DNA of 64,000 nucleotides from NCBI RefSeq assembly GCF_030730945.1, contig NZ_JAVAMS010000005.1:124246-188245 (forward strand), read 5' to 3'. The number at the start of each line of letters is the position of its first letter. Positions within the stretch are counted from its first letter, which is position 1. This document shows, one piece after another, positions 40,706 to 49,424 of this stretch. The notes under the pieces were generated by a model. The model was not told the origin of the DNA and did not search any database. It worked only from the letters and a program-made list of their open reading frames with translations. Source of the DNA: Aurantiacibacter poecillastricola (GTDB lineage Bacteria > Pseudomonadota > Alphaproteobacteria > Sphingomonadales > Sphingomonadaceae). Made by a program: the position numbers and the translations under genes.

Positions 40706-40977
40706 TGATGCACACGCCCGGTGGCCCGAAGGCAATTCCCCATTCGCAGTCCTGCAAGGATGGGGCAAAGACGTTCGAAATCCGGTACCATGACGACGGG
40801 ACTGGTGCGCGAAGGGTCATCGAGTTCAGGGGATTCGATGCCTATGGCGCGCTGAGCCTGGCAGAGCGGGAAGCGTGTAGCCTGATCGCGGAATTGTGGT
40901 GCGACGGCGTCCGCCTCTGTACGCTTCGCAAGTCCGGGGGCGCGAACAGTTTCTGGTTCATCAATCCCTCGCGGTAG
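40702..40977 (+). CDS. Small hypothetical protein downstream of the CBS gene
   Basis: The 91-residue protein has a central beta/alpha segment (F-E-I-R-Y-H-D-D-G-T-G-A-R-R-V-I-E-F-R-G-F-D-A-Y-G-A-L-S-L-A-E-R-E-A) with two Cys in the second half. I do not recognise the family. Its start (three consecutive ATG codons from 40702) overlaps the CBS gene stop, so the two are translated together. Confidence 0.58.
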   Translation: MMMHTPGGPKAIPHSQSCKDGAKTFEIRYHDDGTGARRVIEFRGFDAYGALSLAEREACSLIAELWCDGVRLCTLRKSGGANSFWFINPSR

Positions 40978-41088
40978 GAGCGGCAAGAGGACCCGGATGA
41001 CATTCGTTCGCCTACCAATTCCGGAGTATGGCGGCGCGGGACGTTTGGCCGACCGTATGCTCTCGTCCATTTCACATCGCCGGATCGC

Positions 41089-43050
41089 ATGAGCGAAACC
41101 GAAAACCCAGCTGCACGCCGCGCTTCGATGGTGGAGCGGCAGATCGCGGCCCGGGGGATCGATGACCCGCAAATCCTTGGGGCCTTCACCAAGGTGCCAA
41201 GGGAGCGCTTCGTGCCGGACAGGCTGAGCGACTCCGCCTATGAGGACGGGCCGCTGCCGATCGGCGAGGGGCAAACGATCAGCCAACCCTACATTGTCGC
41301 CCGCATGATCGATATCGCCGATATCGGGCCCGGCGACCGGGTGCTGGAAGTCGGGGCAGGCTCGGGATATGCCGCTGCCGTCATCTCGCGGATCGTTGCA
41401 CAGGTATTCGCCGTGGAGCGGCACGAGGTGCTGGCGCGGGAAGCGAAGCGCCGGGTGGCGGAGCTTGGCTACACCAATTGCACGGTCCTTGCCGGCGATG
41501 GCATGAAGGGACTTTGCGACCATGCCCCCTTCGATGCCATCCTCGTTGCGGCGCGGTGCGAAGAGGTGCCTCGCCCGCTAAAGGAGCAACTTGCAATCGG
41601 AGGCAGGCTGGTCGTGCCGGTCGGGGGCGAGGACATGCAGCAATTGCGCTGCATCCGACGCGTGGGGCAGGATCGCTGGGAGAGCGAGGACATCACCTCC
41701 GTTCGTTTCGTGCCTCTCGTCCGCGGCACGGTGACATCGAACGAGGAGAAGCCCGGCCGTGACCTTTCCCTCCCCGAGCTGATCGCCGAGAGCTGCACTC
41801 CTCTGCCCGAGATCGACGGTCCCGATTTTGCCGCCGCCTTCGACCGGTTTGCCGACAAGCGCGTGGTCATGCTGGGAGAAAGCAGCCACGGCACGGCAGA
41901 GTTCTACGCCGCCCGCGCCGTCATAACGCGGCGGCTGGTCGAACGGCACGGCTTCTCGATCATTGCCGTCGAGGCCGACTGGCCCGATGCGGCTGCCTAC
42001 AATCGCTATATCCGGGGCGAAGCGGCCCCCGAGGACCCCGCCCCGCCCTTCCAGCGCTTCCCGACATGGATGTGGCGCAACACGGTGATGCCGGGCTTCC
42101 TCAAGGAACTCCGCGCCATCAATGCCGGCCGGAACGAGGACGAACGGGTCGGCTTCTACGGTTTGGACCTCTACAACATGTCCGGCTCGATCGCGGCGAT
42201 CCTCTCCTATCTCGATGCGCACGATCCCGAGGCGGCCGCCGTCGCGCGCGAACGCTATGGCTGTCTGACCCCCTGGCAGTCCGATCCTGCCATGTATGGC
42301 CGCAGCGCAATCACCACCGGCTTTGCCCAGTGCGAAGAGGCGGTGGTGCAGCAATGCCGCGACCTGCTGGAACGGGCGGTAGAGGAAGGCGGGCAGTCAT
42401 TCTCGGCCGCCATGAATGCCCGCCTCGTCGCCTCTGCCGAGCAATATTACCGCGCCATGTACTACGGCGGTAGCGAGAGCTGGAACCTGCGCGATAGTCA
42501 TATGGCCGATACGCTCGAACACCTGCTCGAATATCGCGGCTCTGAGGCAAAGGCCGTGGTCTGGGCCCACAACAGCCATATCGGCGATGCACGGGCAACC
42601 GAGATGGGCATGACCCGCGGCGAGCACAACATCGGCCAGCTGGCCCGCGAACGCTGGGGAGATGACGCGGTCGCACTGATCGGCTTCGGCACGCACGCAG
42701 GAACTGTGAGCGCGGCCCACGACTGGGACGGGGATCGCAAGACCATGCGCATCAATCCGTCCCGCGAGGACAGCTACGAACGACTGTGCCATGACAGCGA
42801 CGTCCCGCGCTTCCTGCTCGACCTGTCACGCGGCACCACTGTGGCCGAGCGCCTCTCGGACCCGCGGCTGGAGCGGTTCATCGGGGTAATCTATCGACCG
42901 GAAACCGAGCGCTGGAGCCATTACACCGAGGCCGTGCTGTCGCGCCAGTTCGATGCCTTCTGCTGGTTCGACGAGACGCGCGCCCTGGCTCCGCTGGAAG
43001 ATCACGAACCCGACAGACGCGGATCCGATACCTATCCCTTCGGCATCTGA
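41089..43050 (+). CDS. Protein-L-isoaspartate methyltransferase / erythromycin esterase-like fusion
   Basis: The 653-residue protein joins two enzymes. Residues 1-215 are a PCMT-type SAM methyltransferase (R-E-R-F-V-P, G-Q-T-I-S-Q-P-Y-I-V-A-R-M, L-E-V-G-A-G-S-G-Y-A-A-A, A-I-G-G-R-L-V-V-P-V-G), which repairs isoaspartyl residues. Residues 235-640 are an erythromycin-esterase/EreA-like hydrolase: G-E-S-S-H-G-T-A-E-F-Y, V-E-A-D-W-P-D-A, H-N-S-H-I-G-D-A-R, with conserved Glu and His residues. The frame is continuous with no stop between the domains. Despite the family name, environmental members are not shown to be macrolide resistance genes. The gene ends at a strong hairpin. Confidence 0.85.
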   Translation: MSETENPAARRASMVERQIAARGIDDPQILGAFTKVPRERFVPDRLSDSAYEDGPLPIGEGQTISQPYIVARMIDIADIGPGDRVLEVGAGSGYAAAVISRIVAQVFAVERHEVLAREAKRRVAELGYTNCTVLAGDGMKGLCDHAPFDAILVAARCEEVPRPLKEQLAIGGRLVVPVGGEDMQQLRCIRRVGQDRWESEDITSVRFVPLVRGTVTSNEEKPGRDLSLPELIAESCTPLPEIDGPDFAAAFDRFADKRVVMLGESSHGTAEFYAARAVITRRLVERHGFSIIAVEADWPDAAAYNRYIRGEAAPEDPAPPFQRFPTWMWRNTVMPGFLKELRAINAGRNEDERVGFYGLDLYNMSGSIAAILSYLDAHDPEAAAVARERYGCLTPWQSDPAMYGRSAITTGFAQCEEAVVQQCRDLLERAVEEGGQSFSAAMNARLVASAEQYYRAMYYGGSESWNLRDSHMADTLEHLLEYRGSEAKAVVWAHNSHIGDARATEMGMTRGEHNIGQLARERWGDDAVALIGFGTHAGTVSAAHDWDGDRKTMRINPSREDSYERLCHDSDVPRFLLDLSRGTTVAERLSDPRLERFIGVIYRPETERWSHYTEAVLSRQFDAFCWFDETRALAPLEDHEPDRRGSDTYPFGI

Positions 43051-43083
43051 TGCCGATGCCTGTCGCGCGACCCGGAAACCCGC

Positions 43084-43115
43084 GTGTTCGGGTCCAGGGC
43101 GGATCCGAACACTTT
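43084..43115 (+). terminator. Rho-independent terminator-like hairpin after the PCMT/esterase gene
   Basis: GTGTTCGGGTCC (43084-43095) pairs with GGATCCGAACAC (43101-43112), 12 base pairs with one G-U, around the loop AGGGC. TTT and a pyrimidine-rich stretch follow immediately. It lies 34 bases after the stop codon at 43050. Confidence 0.7.
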
Positions 43116-43268
43116 GCCTTCCCCATGTTAGCCGAAGGGTATCCCGCCACAGGGCACAACAAAGACTAACCTATGCAAAGGACCGCAGCGAGCCGTCTGG
43201 CAATGGGGTGGCAAGAGGGACCGCGATGACGGTCGCGTGTCTTGCAGCGGCGACAAGCATAGGGCGAA

Positions 43269-44540
43269 ATGACCTACAACATCGAACTACTCGGCCCCTG
43301 GCTGCACAATCGTGGTGACGAGCTCATGCTCGAAGCTGTCATTCGCCAGTATGGCGGCGACAGGGCGCGGCTGGGTATTTCATCGAACCTCGGCCTCGAC
43401 GCATTTCCGCCATATCCGAGCCTCCACAACATCAAGTCGCATGCAGCCTTCGCGTCCGTTTCGAAGGAACTGCTGAAGGGCAATGCGTCCCAGTTCGCGC
43501 GCATGGTGCGGGACGATATCCTGCTGCGCCGAAACACCGAAGAGGATTTCTACGACCGCGGCTGGATCCCCGAACCGTCGCTGGACCTGCTGCTGGATGC
43601 CTCGGGCTACGCCTATGGCGATCCTTGGTCGCTCGTGCGTACGCGCGACAGGGCCGCCTACTATGCGCGTCTGAAAAGCCGGGGAACGAAGATCGTTATC
43701 CTGCCGCAGGCTTTCGGTCCGTTCGAGGAACCGCAGAGGCGAGAGGCGGCCCGCGACCTTTTCAGTCAGTGCGACATCGTTTTCGCGCGGGACGTTCCGT
43801 CGCGCGACTATATCGAAGGGCTGCACTTGCCCGGCAAGCCTACCATACCGATCGCGCCCGACATCACGACCCTGCTGGAGGTCGAGGCCGCCCGTGCGAG
43901 CCAGTGGGCGCATTGCGTTGCGATCGTGCCCAATGCGCGCATGCTTGATCGCACGAGCGATGACGTCAGTGGCAGCTATCACGAGTTTCTCGATCGCATC
44001 GCGCGAATGACCCGCGCCAAGGGTTTCGAACCCCTCCTGGTCGTCCATGAGAAGAACGATCGAAGCCTGATAAGAGACGTAGCGGCGAACATGTCGCACG
44101 GTTGTCGTATCGTGGACGAGAATGCCCGGGTCACCAAGGGTATCCTGGGAGCGGTTCGCGGCGTGGTGTCCTCGCGCTATCATGCTTGCGTCAGTTCGCT
44201 GTCCCAGTGCGTACCGACGATAGCCACCTCCTGGCACCACAAATACGAACTCCTGTTCCGCGACTACGACTGCGAGCACATGCTGGTCGATCCGGGTGCG
44301 GGGGATGAAGTGCTCGAGCGGGCGATGGATCAGTTCGTCCATGCCAAGCAGCTTCAGCACCTTCGCACCCGGCTCGAGAGCCGGGCCGATTCCCAGAAGG
44401 AGGAGGTGCGGGGCATGTGGGCGAAAGTGGATGATCTCCTGTCGCCCCGGGGCGAGCAAGGCGCATTTCCCCGGGCAACCGACGGCAGAAGCTCTCGGCC
44501 ACGCAGCGAGGCTTTGCTGGACGAAAGCCTGAACGGCTAG
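43269..44540 (+). CDS. Polysaccharide pyruvyl transferase family protein
   Basis: The 423-residue protein follows the PF04230 pattern. It has N-terminal N-R-G-D-E-L-M-L-E-A (residues 14-23), I-V-I-L-P-Q-A-F-G-P-F near residue 140, F-A-R-D-V-P-S-R-D-Y, and late S-S-R-Y-H-A-C-V-S-S-L-S-Q-C-V-P with the conserved R-Y-H. These GT-B-like enzymes add pyruvate ketals from phosphoenolpyruvate to sugars of acidic polysaccharides. It starts a plus-strand block with a flippase and two sulfotransferase-like genes, consistent with decoration of an exported polymer. Confidence 0.83.
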   Translation: MTYNIELLGPWLHNRGDELMLEAVIRQYGGDRARLGISSNLGLDAFPPYPSLHNIKSHAAFASVSKELLKGNASQFARMVRDDILLRRNTEEDFYDRGWIPEPSLDLLLDASGYAYGDPWSLVRTRDRAAYYARLKSRGTKIVILPQAFGPFEEPQRREAARDLFSQCDIVFARDVPSRDYIEGLHLPGKPTIPIAPDITTLLEVEAARASQWAHCVAIVPNARMLDRTSDDVSGSYHEFLDRIARMTRAKGFEPLLVVHEKNDRSLIRDVAANMSHGCRIVDENARVTKGILGAVRGVVSSRYHACVSSLSQCVPTIATSWHHKYELLFRDYDCEHMLVDPGAGDEVLERAMDQFVHAKQLQHLRTRLESRADSQKEEVRGMWAKVDDLLSPRGEQGAFPRATDGRSSRPRSEALLDESLNG

Positions 44541-44563
44541 ATGCGACTTATCTCCGGCAGGTC

Positions 44564-46072
44564 ATGAGCAGCAAGCGAGCACTCCTGCTAAAGGGCGCCA
44601 GCTGGCTTGCCCTTGCGCGCATTGCGATCAACCTGCTTGCCTTTGCCAGTACCCTGATCCTCGCCCGGCTGCTGGTTCCGGAGGACTTCGGGCTCGTCGC
44701 CATTGCCGAGGCCTTCGCCATCATCCTCGTCTCGATTACCGAGCTGTCGCTCGCGCAGGCTCTTATCCGGCACGACAATCCCGAAGAGCATCACTTCCAT
44801 ACGGCCTGGACGCTCAATTTTGCCCGCTCCGTGGGGCTTGCGGCGATCATGGCCGGTCTCTCCTTCCCCGCGGCGGCGATCTATGGCGATCCACGCCTCG
44901 CCCCTGTGCTGCTCGTCCTGGCGGGCGGTACCCTGCTGGGCGGACTCGAGAATCCCAAGCTGATCGTCTTCCAGCGCAAGCTGGTTTTCTGGCAGGAATT
45001 CGTCCTCAGCGTCGGGGCGAAGGTGGCCGCCTTCGTGGTCGCGATCGGCATCGCGGTCGCCTTCCGGTCCTACTGGGCACTGATCCTGGGCGGGATTGCG
45101 GGGGGACTTGCGCGGGTGGCGCTGTCCTATGTCCTCATCCCCTATCGTCCGCGTTTCGGTCTGTCGGCCTACCGCGACCTGCTGTCGTTCTCGATCTGGC
45201 TGACCTTCGCGCAGGCGATCGAGGTGATCAACAAGCGCTCCGTGCCCATCGCGATCGGCCTCGTCGTCAGCACGGCCAGCCTCGGCCAGTATGCGATGGG
45301 CGTTCGCCTCGCGCAAATGCCCGTTCGCGAGGGGATCAGCCCCGTCCGCAAGATGTTCTTCCCCGCCTTCGCGAGTATCAAGAACGACATCGCTCGCCTG
45401 CGGGCTGCCTATCTGCGCGCGCAGGAATCGCTGTGCACTCTGGCCTTTCCCATCGCCGGAGGGCTGACTGCCCTCGCCGAGCCCGCGGTGCGTATCCTCA
45501 TTGGCGAGAAGTGGCTGCCCGCCGTTCCCATCATCCAGGTCATCTCGCTTGCCGCCGCGCTGGAGGTCATGGAAAGCACCAGCGCCCTCGCGATGGCGGT
45601 CGACCGCACGAAGGCGCTGTTCGAGCGCAATCTCAGGGCCTTCCTCATTCGCATTCCGCTGATCCTGCTGGGCGGCTGGCTCGGATCCCTCACGCTCGTG
45701 GGTATCGTGATGGGCGTCGTCTATGGCCGGTCGCTCGCCTCGGTCATCAACATGATCTGGAACATGCAGCTCGTGCGCGATGCCATTGGCCTGCGGGTGC
45801 GCAGGCAACTCGCGGTGGGGCTGAGGCCAGCCATCGCGACAGGCGCGATGATGGTGGCTTTGCTGGTGCCGCTGTCGCTGTTTCCCATCACGAAAGGGGG
45901 CGTTGAATCGGCTTTCAAGCTCATCGGTCTCGTCGCCTTCGGCGCGGCCACATACATCGCGATGCTGGCCGTGGTCTGGCTGGCTGCGGGTCAGCCCGAA
46001 GGTCCTGAGGCCGAGGCCTTGCGGCTGGGAACGCGCCTTCCACAGCGATTGCGCAGGCAGGGAGCGGACTAG
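44564..46072 (+). CDS. Polysaccharide flippase (Wzx/MOP family)
   Basis: The 502-residue protein has about 12-14 hydrophobic helices. The N-terminal pattern (K-G-A-S-W-L-A-L-A-R-I, R-L-L-V-P-E-D-F-G-L-V-A-I-A-E-A) is typical of MOP-family lipopolysaccharide/EPS flippases of the WzxC type, with F-Q-R-K-L-V-F near residue 137. It would move the lipid-linked repeat unit across the inner membrane; no other flippase is seen in the window, so it probably serves the whole EPS locus. It follows the pyruvyl transferase by 23 bases and precedes a sulfotransferase-like gene by 2. Confidence 0.88.
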   Translation: MSSKRALLLKGASWLALARIAINLLAFASTLILARLLVPEDFGLVAIAEAFAIILVSITELSLAQALIRHDNPEEHHFHTAWTLNFARSVGLAAIMAGLSFPAAAIYGDPRLAPVLLVLAGGTLLGGLENPKLIVFQRKLVFWQEFVLSVGAKVAAFVVAIGIAVAFRSYWALILGGIAGGLARVALSYVLIPYRPRFGLSAYRDLLSFSIWLTFAQAIEVINKRSVPIAIGLVVSTASLGQYAMGVRLAQMPVREGISPVRKMFFPAFASIKNDIARLRAAYLRAQESLCTLAFPIAGGLTALAEPAVRILIGEKWLPAVPIIQVISLAAALEVMESTSALAMAVDRTKALFERNLRAFLIRIPLILLGGWLGSLTLVGIVMGVVYGRSLASVINMIWNMQLVRDAIGLRVRRQLAVGLRPAIATGAMMVALLVPLSLFPITKGGVESAFKLIGLVAFGAATYIAMLAVVWLAAGQPEGPEAEALRLGTRLPQRLRRQGAD

Positions 46073-46074
46073 GC

Positions 46075-47043
46075 GTGCAAGGGCAGGAAACATTGGAACA
46101 CGATCACACCGGCACCACTGCGGGCCCTTGGCTCTACGTGCATATCGGTATCCCGAAGACCGGGACGACCGCGCTGCAGCGGCAGGTCTTCCCCAAGCTT
46201 GCAGGGTTCGACCTTGCGATGAAGCCCAGGTCCGACCTGTTCCGCCGGGAGGGGACCGTCGATCCGGGCCTGTTCCGCCTCGTCTTCAATCGCTGTCCGG
46301 AAGTCTGGCGGCACCGGGGCGCGGAGATCTTGCGGGATGTGCGGCCCGATGCGGTGCCCGCCCGTCCCCTGCTCGTCTCGGAGGAAGGGATGAGCTCGGG
46401 CAAGTCCCCGCACCACCTCGCCGCGCATTTCGCACTGATGGCGCCTGCGGCCAGGGAGGCGGGCTATACCGGCGTGCGCGCAATCCTTTCCATCAGGCGG
46501 CAGGACCAGTGGCTGGGCTCCTACTACGCCCAGAAATCGGACCGGCGGGAGGACGCTTCACAGGAGGATTTCGAGCGCTTCGTGGACGAGCGGCTCGATC
46601 CCGCGCAGGGCCGGTACGAGGGCGAGAGCATGATGCTCGATTACGCCGCGATGCTCGAGGCGATTTCGGAGACGCTGGGCAAGGCGAACGTGCTGCCCCT
46701 CGTCTACGAAGACATGGAGCGCCATCCAGCCCAATTTGCGCAGACGCTTTGCTCATATCTCGATGCCGCGGATGCCGGCCAGTCTATCGTTGCTACCCTA
46801 GCGCAAGGCAGGGAAAACGCCCGCTCCGGGGGTGACGACACCTGGCAATTGCGCCCCCCTGCCCGGCCCGCTGGCACTCTTGCGGCGCGCTTCGCCCGCA
46901 AGCTTGAACGAAAGCTCGCGGATCCGGGAACGATCACCATGACCGGCGAACTGCGGAAGCGGATTCTCGAGGCGTATGAAGCCAGCAACAGGCGTTTTGC
47001 CGAGATAAGCGGACGGGACCTCGCGCGACATGGCTATTTCTGA
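46075..47043 (+). CDS. Sulfotransferase-like protein, copy 1
   Basis: The 322-residue protein contains a PAPS 5'-phosphosulfate loop, H-I-G-I-P-K-T-G-T-T-A-L-Q near residue 23. A later S-I-R-R-Q-D-Q-W-L-G-S-Y-Y segment near residue 140 fits the 3'-phosphate binding region. It would sulfate polysaccharide hydroxyls in the cytoplasm. The GTG start is 2 bases after the flippase stop. It resembles the next gene in both motifs and in length, evidence of tandem duplication. A kinase-like alternative is unlikely given the PKTGTT loop. Confidence 0.75.
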   Translation: MQGQETLEHDHTGTTAGPWLYVHIGIPKTGTTALQRQVFPKLAGFDLAMKPRSDLFRREGTVDPGLFRLVFNRCPEVWRHRGAEILRDVRPDAVPARPLLVSEEGMSSGKSPHHLAAHFALMAPAAREAGYTGVRAILSIRRQDQWLGSYYAQKSDRREDASQEDFERFVDERLDPAQGRYEGESMMLDYAAMLEAISETLGKANVLPLVYEDMERHPAQFAQTLCSYLDAADAGQSIVATLAQGRENARSGGDDTWQLRPPARPAGTLAARFARKLERKLADPGTITMTGELRKRILEAYEASNRRFAEISGRDLARHGYF

Positions 47044-47067
47044 ACCGGGCAAGCGCAAGAAGGCGAC

Positions 47068-47985
47068 ATGAGCAGGACGCTTTATCTCCATATCGGTCTG
47101 CCGAAAACCGGCTCGACCTTCCTCCAGAGGCAGGTGTTTCCCGCACTCGACGAGCTTTTCGTCAGCTCCATGCCCGAAGACACGTACTTCCGCGGCAACG
47201 GCGCACGGTTGTTCGAGAGCATTTTTTCCCGCAGCGATACAATCTGGCACCATCATGCGGATACTCTCCTCGATCAGCTGCTTGGCCCCGGCTGGCGGTC
47301 TGATCAGCGCAGCGTCCTGCTCTCGGATGAGGCAATCGGCCGTTCGACTTCGCGGCAGGCACTATGTGCCGGGCATTTGGCTGGAATGAAGGCGGCCCTC
47401 GTCGCAAGAGGGTTCGATCGCATCAAGCTGCTGTGCCTTCTAAGGCGGCAGGACCACTGGCTGGCCTCGCACTACGTGCAGGTTTCCGACCGGCGACGCG
47501 ATCCGGGTCAGACGGATTTCGAAAAGCTCGTCCGCCGAATTTCCGATCCGCAAGAGGAACGCTTCACATTCGGCGCGCTGCTGGACTACGCGTCCACGTA
47601 TTCGGCCATTGCCGATGTTCTTGGTCCGGAAAACGTGTTCATTGCTCCAATGGAATGGTTCGGCTCGAACACGGGCGCAATCGTCCATTTGCTCTCCGAC
47701 TGGTTGGATCGGTCCATCGACGCGAGTTTGCTGGACAGCCGCAAGTCGGAAAATGTGCGAAAGTCTGCAGACGGAAGCTGGAACCTGCGCCGAGCGGGTT
47801 TGCGTCAGCGCGCTCTCGCTTCTCTATTGCGCCGTTCCTCGCGGATCCGGTTGGACGATGCTCTGTCGGCCGCAATTCTCGAGGTCTATCGTGATAGCAA
47901 CGCGCATCTAGAGAAGCTTGCCGGGTTGGACCTCAGGCCGGCTGGCTATCACGTGGATCGGGGCGGATTTAGCACGACAAGATAA
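47068..47985 (+). CDS. Sulfotransferase-like protein, copy 2
   Basis: The 305-residue protein is a paralogue of the preceding gene. It has H-I-G-L-P-K-T-G-S-T-F-L-Q-R-Q-V-F-P near residue 8, L-R-R-Q-D-H-W-L-A-S-H-Y-V-Q near residue 130 and S-D-R-R-R-D-P-G-Q-T-D-F-E. Divergence between the copies suggests different acceptor positions. The gap to copy 1 is 24 bases. Downstream the DNA changes to a 350-base gene-free stretch containing the second att-like repeat, so this gene closes the polysaccharide block. Confidence 0.75.
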   Translation: MSRTLYLHIGLPKTGSTFLQRQVFPALDELFVSSMPEDTYFRGNGARLFESIFSRSDTIWHHHADTLLDQLLGPGWRSDQRSVLLSDEAIGRSTSRQALCAGHLAGMKAALVARGFDRIKLLCLLRRQDHWLASHYVQVSDRRRDPGQTDFEKLVRRISDPQEERFTFGALLDYASTYSAIADVLGPENVFIAPMEWFGSNTGAIVHLLSDWLDRSIDASLLDSRKSENVRKSADGSWNLRRAGLRQRALASLLRRSSRIRLDDALSAAILEVYRDSNAHLEKLAGLDLRPAGYHVDRGGFSTTR

Positions 47986-48335
47986 AACAGGCTGCGGGCA
48001 GTCCGATTAGTAGGGGTGCTTACGGGGGTACGCAGGTCCAATCGTGTAGCTCCCCTTCTCCAGTTTCAGTCATTTAACAGTCTGCATCGAATCCCTCCGT
48101 CTCCGCCACCCACACCGAGCGCTAGTTCGTGGTTGCATGGCTCCTGCAAGCCAGCAGAATGGGTGCCATCGCAAGGTCACTTGCGGAGCGGCGCCTTTAA
48201 TCTTCAAGTCTATCCGGCGACATCATAGCGCGATTTCACGCGCGGTCCTTCGCAGGCTGTGAAGCAGACTGCGAAAGGCACCGGCCGGTCTTTTGCGTTT
48301 GAGCCCGCTTTGTGACAGAGTTCGCCTGACGGTGA
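47986..48335. other. 350-base gap; boundary between polysaccharide and catabolic blocks
   Basis: No reading frame with a ribosome-binding site is evident. The stretch holds ATCGAATCCCTCCGTCTCC followed by GCCACC, which resembles the T-arm and acceptor end of a tRNA or tmRNA. I cannot fold a full tRNA around it: no matching 5' acceptor strand (GGCGGAGACGG) is nearby. It is therefore a remnant or an integration scar rather than a functional RNA gene. The rest shows nothing I can name. Confidence 0.45.
48095..48110 (+). repeat. Candidate att core: tRNA/tmRNA 3'-end-like 16-mer, copy 2
   Basis: It is identical and in the same orientation as 4565-4580. Here the 16-mer is preceded by TCGAATCC, extending the resemblance to a T-loop and acceptor stem. 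It lies at the change from plus-strand sulfotransferase genes to the minus-strand catabolic block. Confidence 0.4.
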
Positions 48336-49361
48336 CTATTCCGACAACCGGGGTCCAGAGTCGAGCGCCATGGCCTCTTCGTAAACACTCGTATCTATCA
48401 GCCGGGCAATCTCTTCGTGGGTCCGCGGCTCGCGGTCATCTCGAGATGCGAGCCATTGTTCCTGTTCCACGAGCACATCGAGCATGTCGTCCGGAACGCT
48501 GGCAATCCACGCGTGATGCTCCCAGCTGTCGATGACGTCCTGCTCGTCGAACTCACCTGCCTCGATAACCAAGGACTGTGCGCGCTGCGGGTTAGAGCGA
48601 ACTTCTGCCGATGCATCAATGATGCTGCGAATGAAGCGAACGATGCGCGGGCGCATTTCCGGATCCGCCAGCTTCTCGGCAGTTGAATTGAGATTGAAAA
48701 GTTCGCGGTAGACACCCTCGCCCGAGAATTCGACGAGGTCATCGCCCAGAACTTGCGCGGCGTTCTCGCTTTCGGGTTCCCAGATCACCACGGCATCGAC
48801 TTCGCCACTGGCGAGCGCCTCGGTCATGCCCGAGAGGGGTACGATCGAGAAATCCTCGATCTCATCGAATTCGATACCTTCACGCTCCAGCATCTTGCGG
48901 AGGAAATAGCCCGAGCTCGTTTGCTCGATCACGGCCACGTTCTTGCCACGCAGGTCGGCGACCTCCTCGATGCCGGCAGAGCGGCGGGCGACGATACGAT
49001 ACAATCCTTCTGTAACGGTCATTAGAATCCGGAGATTGGGGTGCTCGACCGAGTAACGCAGGCCCTGGGTCTCGGCGTTGGTGGCGAGATCCGCCTCACC
49101 TTCCTCGCCGAAGCCGGGAACGGGCGGTTCCCCCACGAGATTGGCAATGCTGCCCATGCGAATGGTCGCTTCGCCTGGATAATAGTCCTCTGCGGCCAGC
49201 AAGACCGGCGCAATCTCGAAAGTCTGCTTGTTGCCGTAGATTGCCAGAGGGCCGGCTGTCTCGGATGCGGCATTTGCTTCGGGCATTTCGGCGCATGCTG
49301 CCATGCTCATGAGGAGGGTCGGCACGAGGGCCAGCTTCAGATACCTACGGCGATTGGACAC
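48336..49361 (-). CDS. NMT1/TauA-like solute-binding lipoprotein, copy 1
   Basis: The 341-residue protein has a lipoprotein signal (hydrophobic core then M-A-A-C near residue 23). A periplasmic-binding fold of the NMT1/SsuA type follows: T-F-E-I-A-P-V-L-L-A near residue 48, E-G-L-Y-R-I-V-A-R-R-S, V-A-D-L-R-G-K-N-V-A-V, Q-T-S-S-G-Y-F-L, and V-D-A-V-V-I-W-E-P. Family members feed sulfonates, aromatic acids or thiamine precursors to ABC importers. No permease or ATPase gene is nearby. GTG start with GGGAGAG at 8 bases. It is closely similar to the next gene upstream. Confidence 0.78.
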   Translation of the reverse strand: MSNRRRYLKLALVPTLLMSMAACAEMPEANAASETAGPLAIYGNKQTFEIAPVLLAAEDYYPGEATIRMGSIANLVGEPPVPGFGEEGEADLATNAETQGLRYSVEHPNLRILMTVTEGLYRIVARRSAGIEEVADLRGKNVAVIEQTSSGYFLRKMLEREGIEFDEIEDFSIVPLSGMTEALASGEVDAVVIWEPESENAAQVLGDDLVEFSGEGVYRELFNLNSTAEKLADPEMRPRIVRFIRSIIDASAEVRSNPQRAQSLVIEAGEFDEQDVIDSWEHHAWIASVPDDMLDVLVEQEQWLASRDDREPRTHEEIARLIDTSVYEEAMALDSGPRLSE

Positions 49362-49424
49362 TTTTCTGCTCTCCCATTCACATCGCTGAAGTGATGACTT
49401 GCAGCGTCTGGTCTTCGGTCTCGG

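Noticed and set aside
41793-43050. Macrolide resistance gene
   Set aside because: The domain is in the erythromycin esterase family, but it is fused to a PCMT and not linked to any resistance cassette; the family name alone does not support a resistance call.
44588-46093. A 501-codon minus-strand open frame opposite the flippase
   Set aside because: Composition is Asp/Glu/Arg/His/Gln-rich and without hydrophobic structure, typical of an antisense frame; the plus strand encodes an obvious membrane protein.
48040-48115. Possible intact tRNA or tmRNA gene
   Set aside because: Only the T-loop/acceptor-like 3' part is present; no matching 5' acceptor strand or anticodon arm lies upstream.
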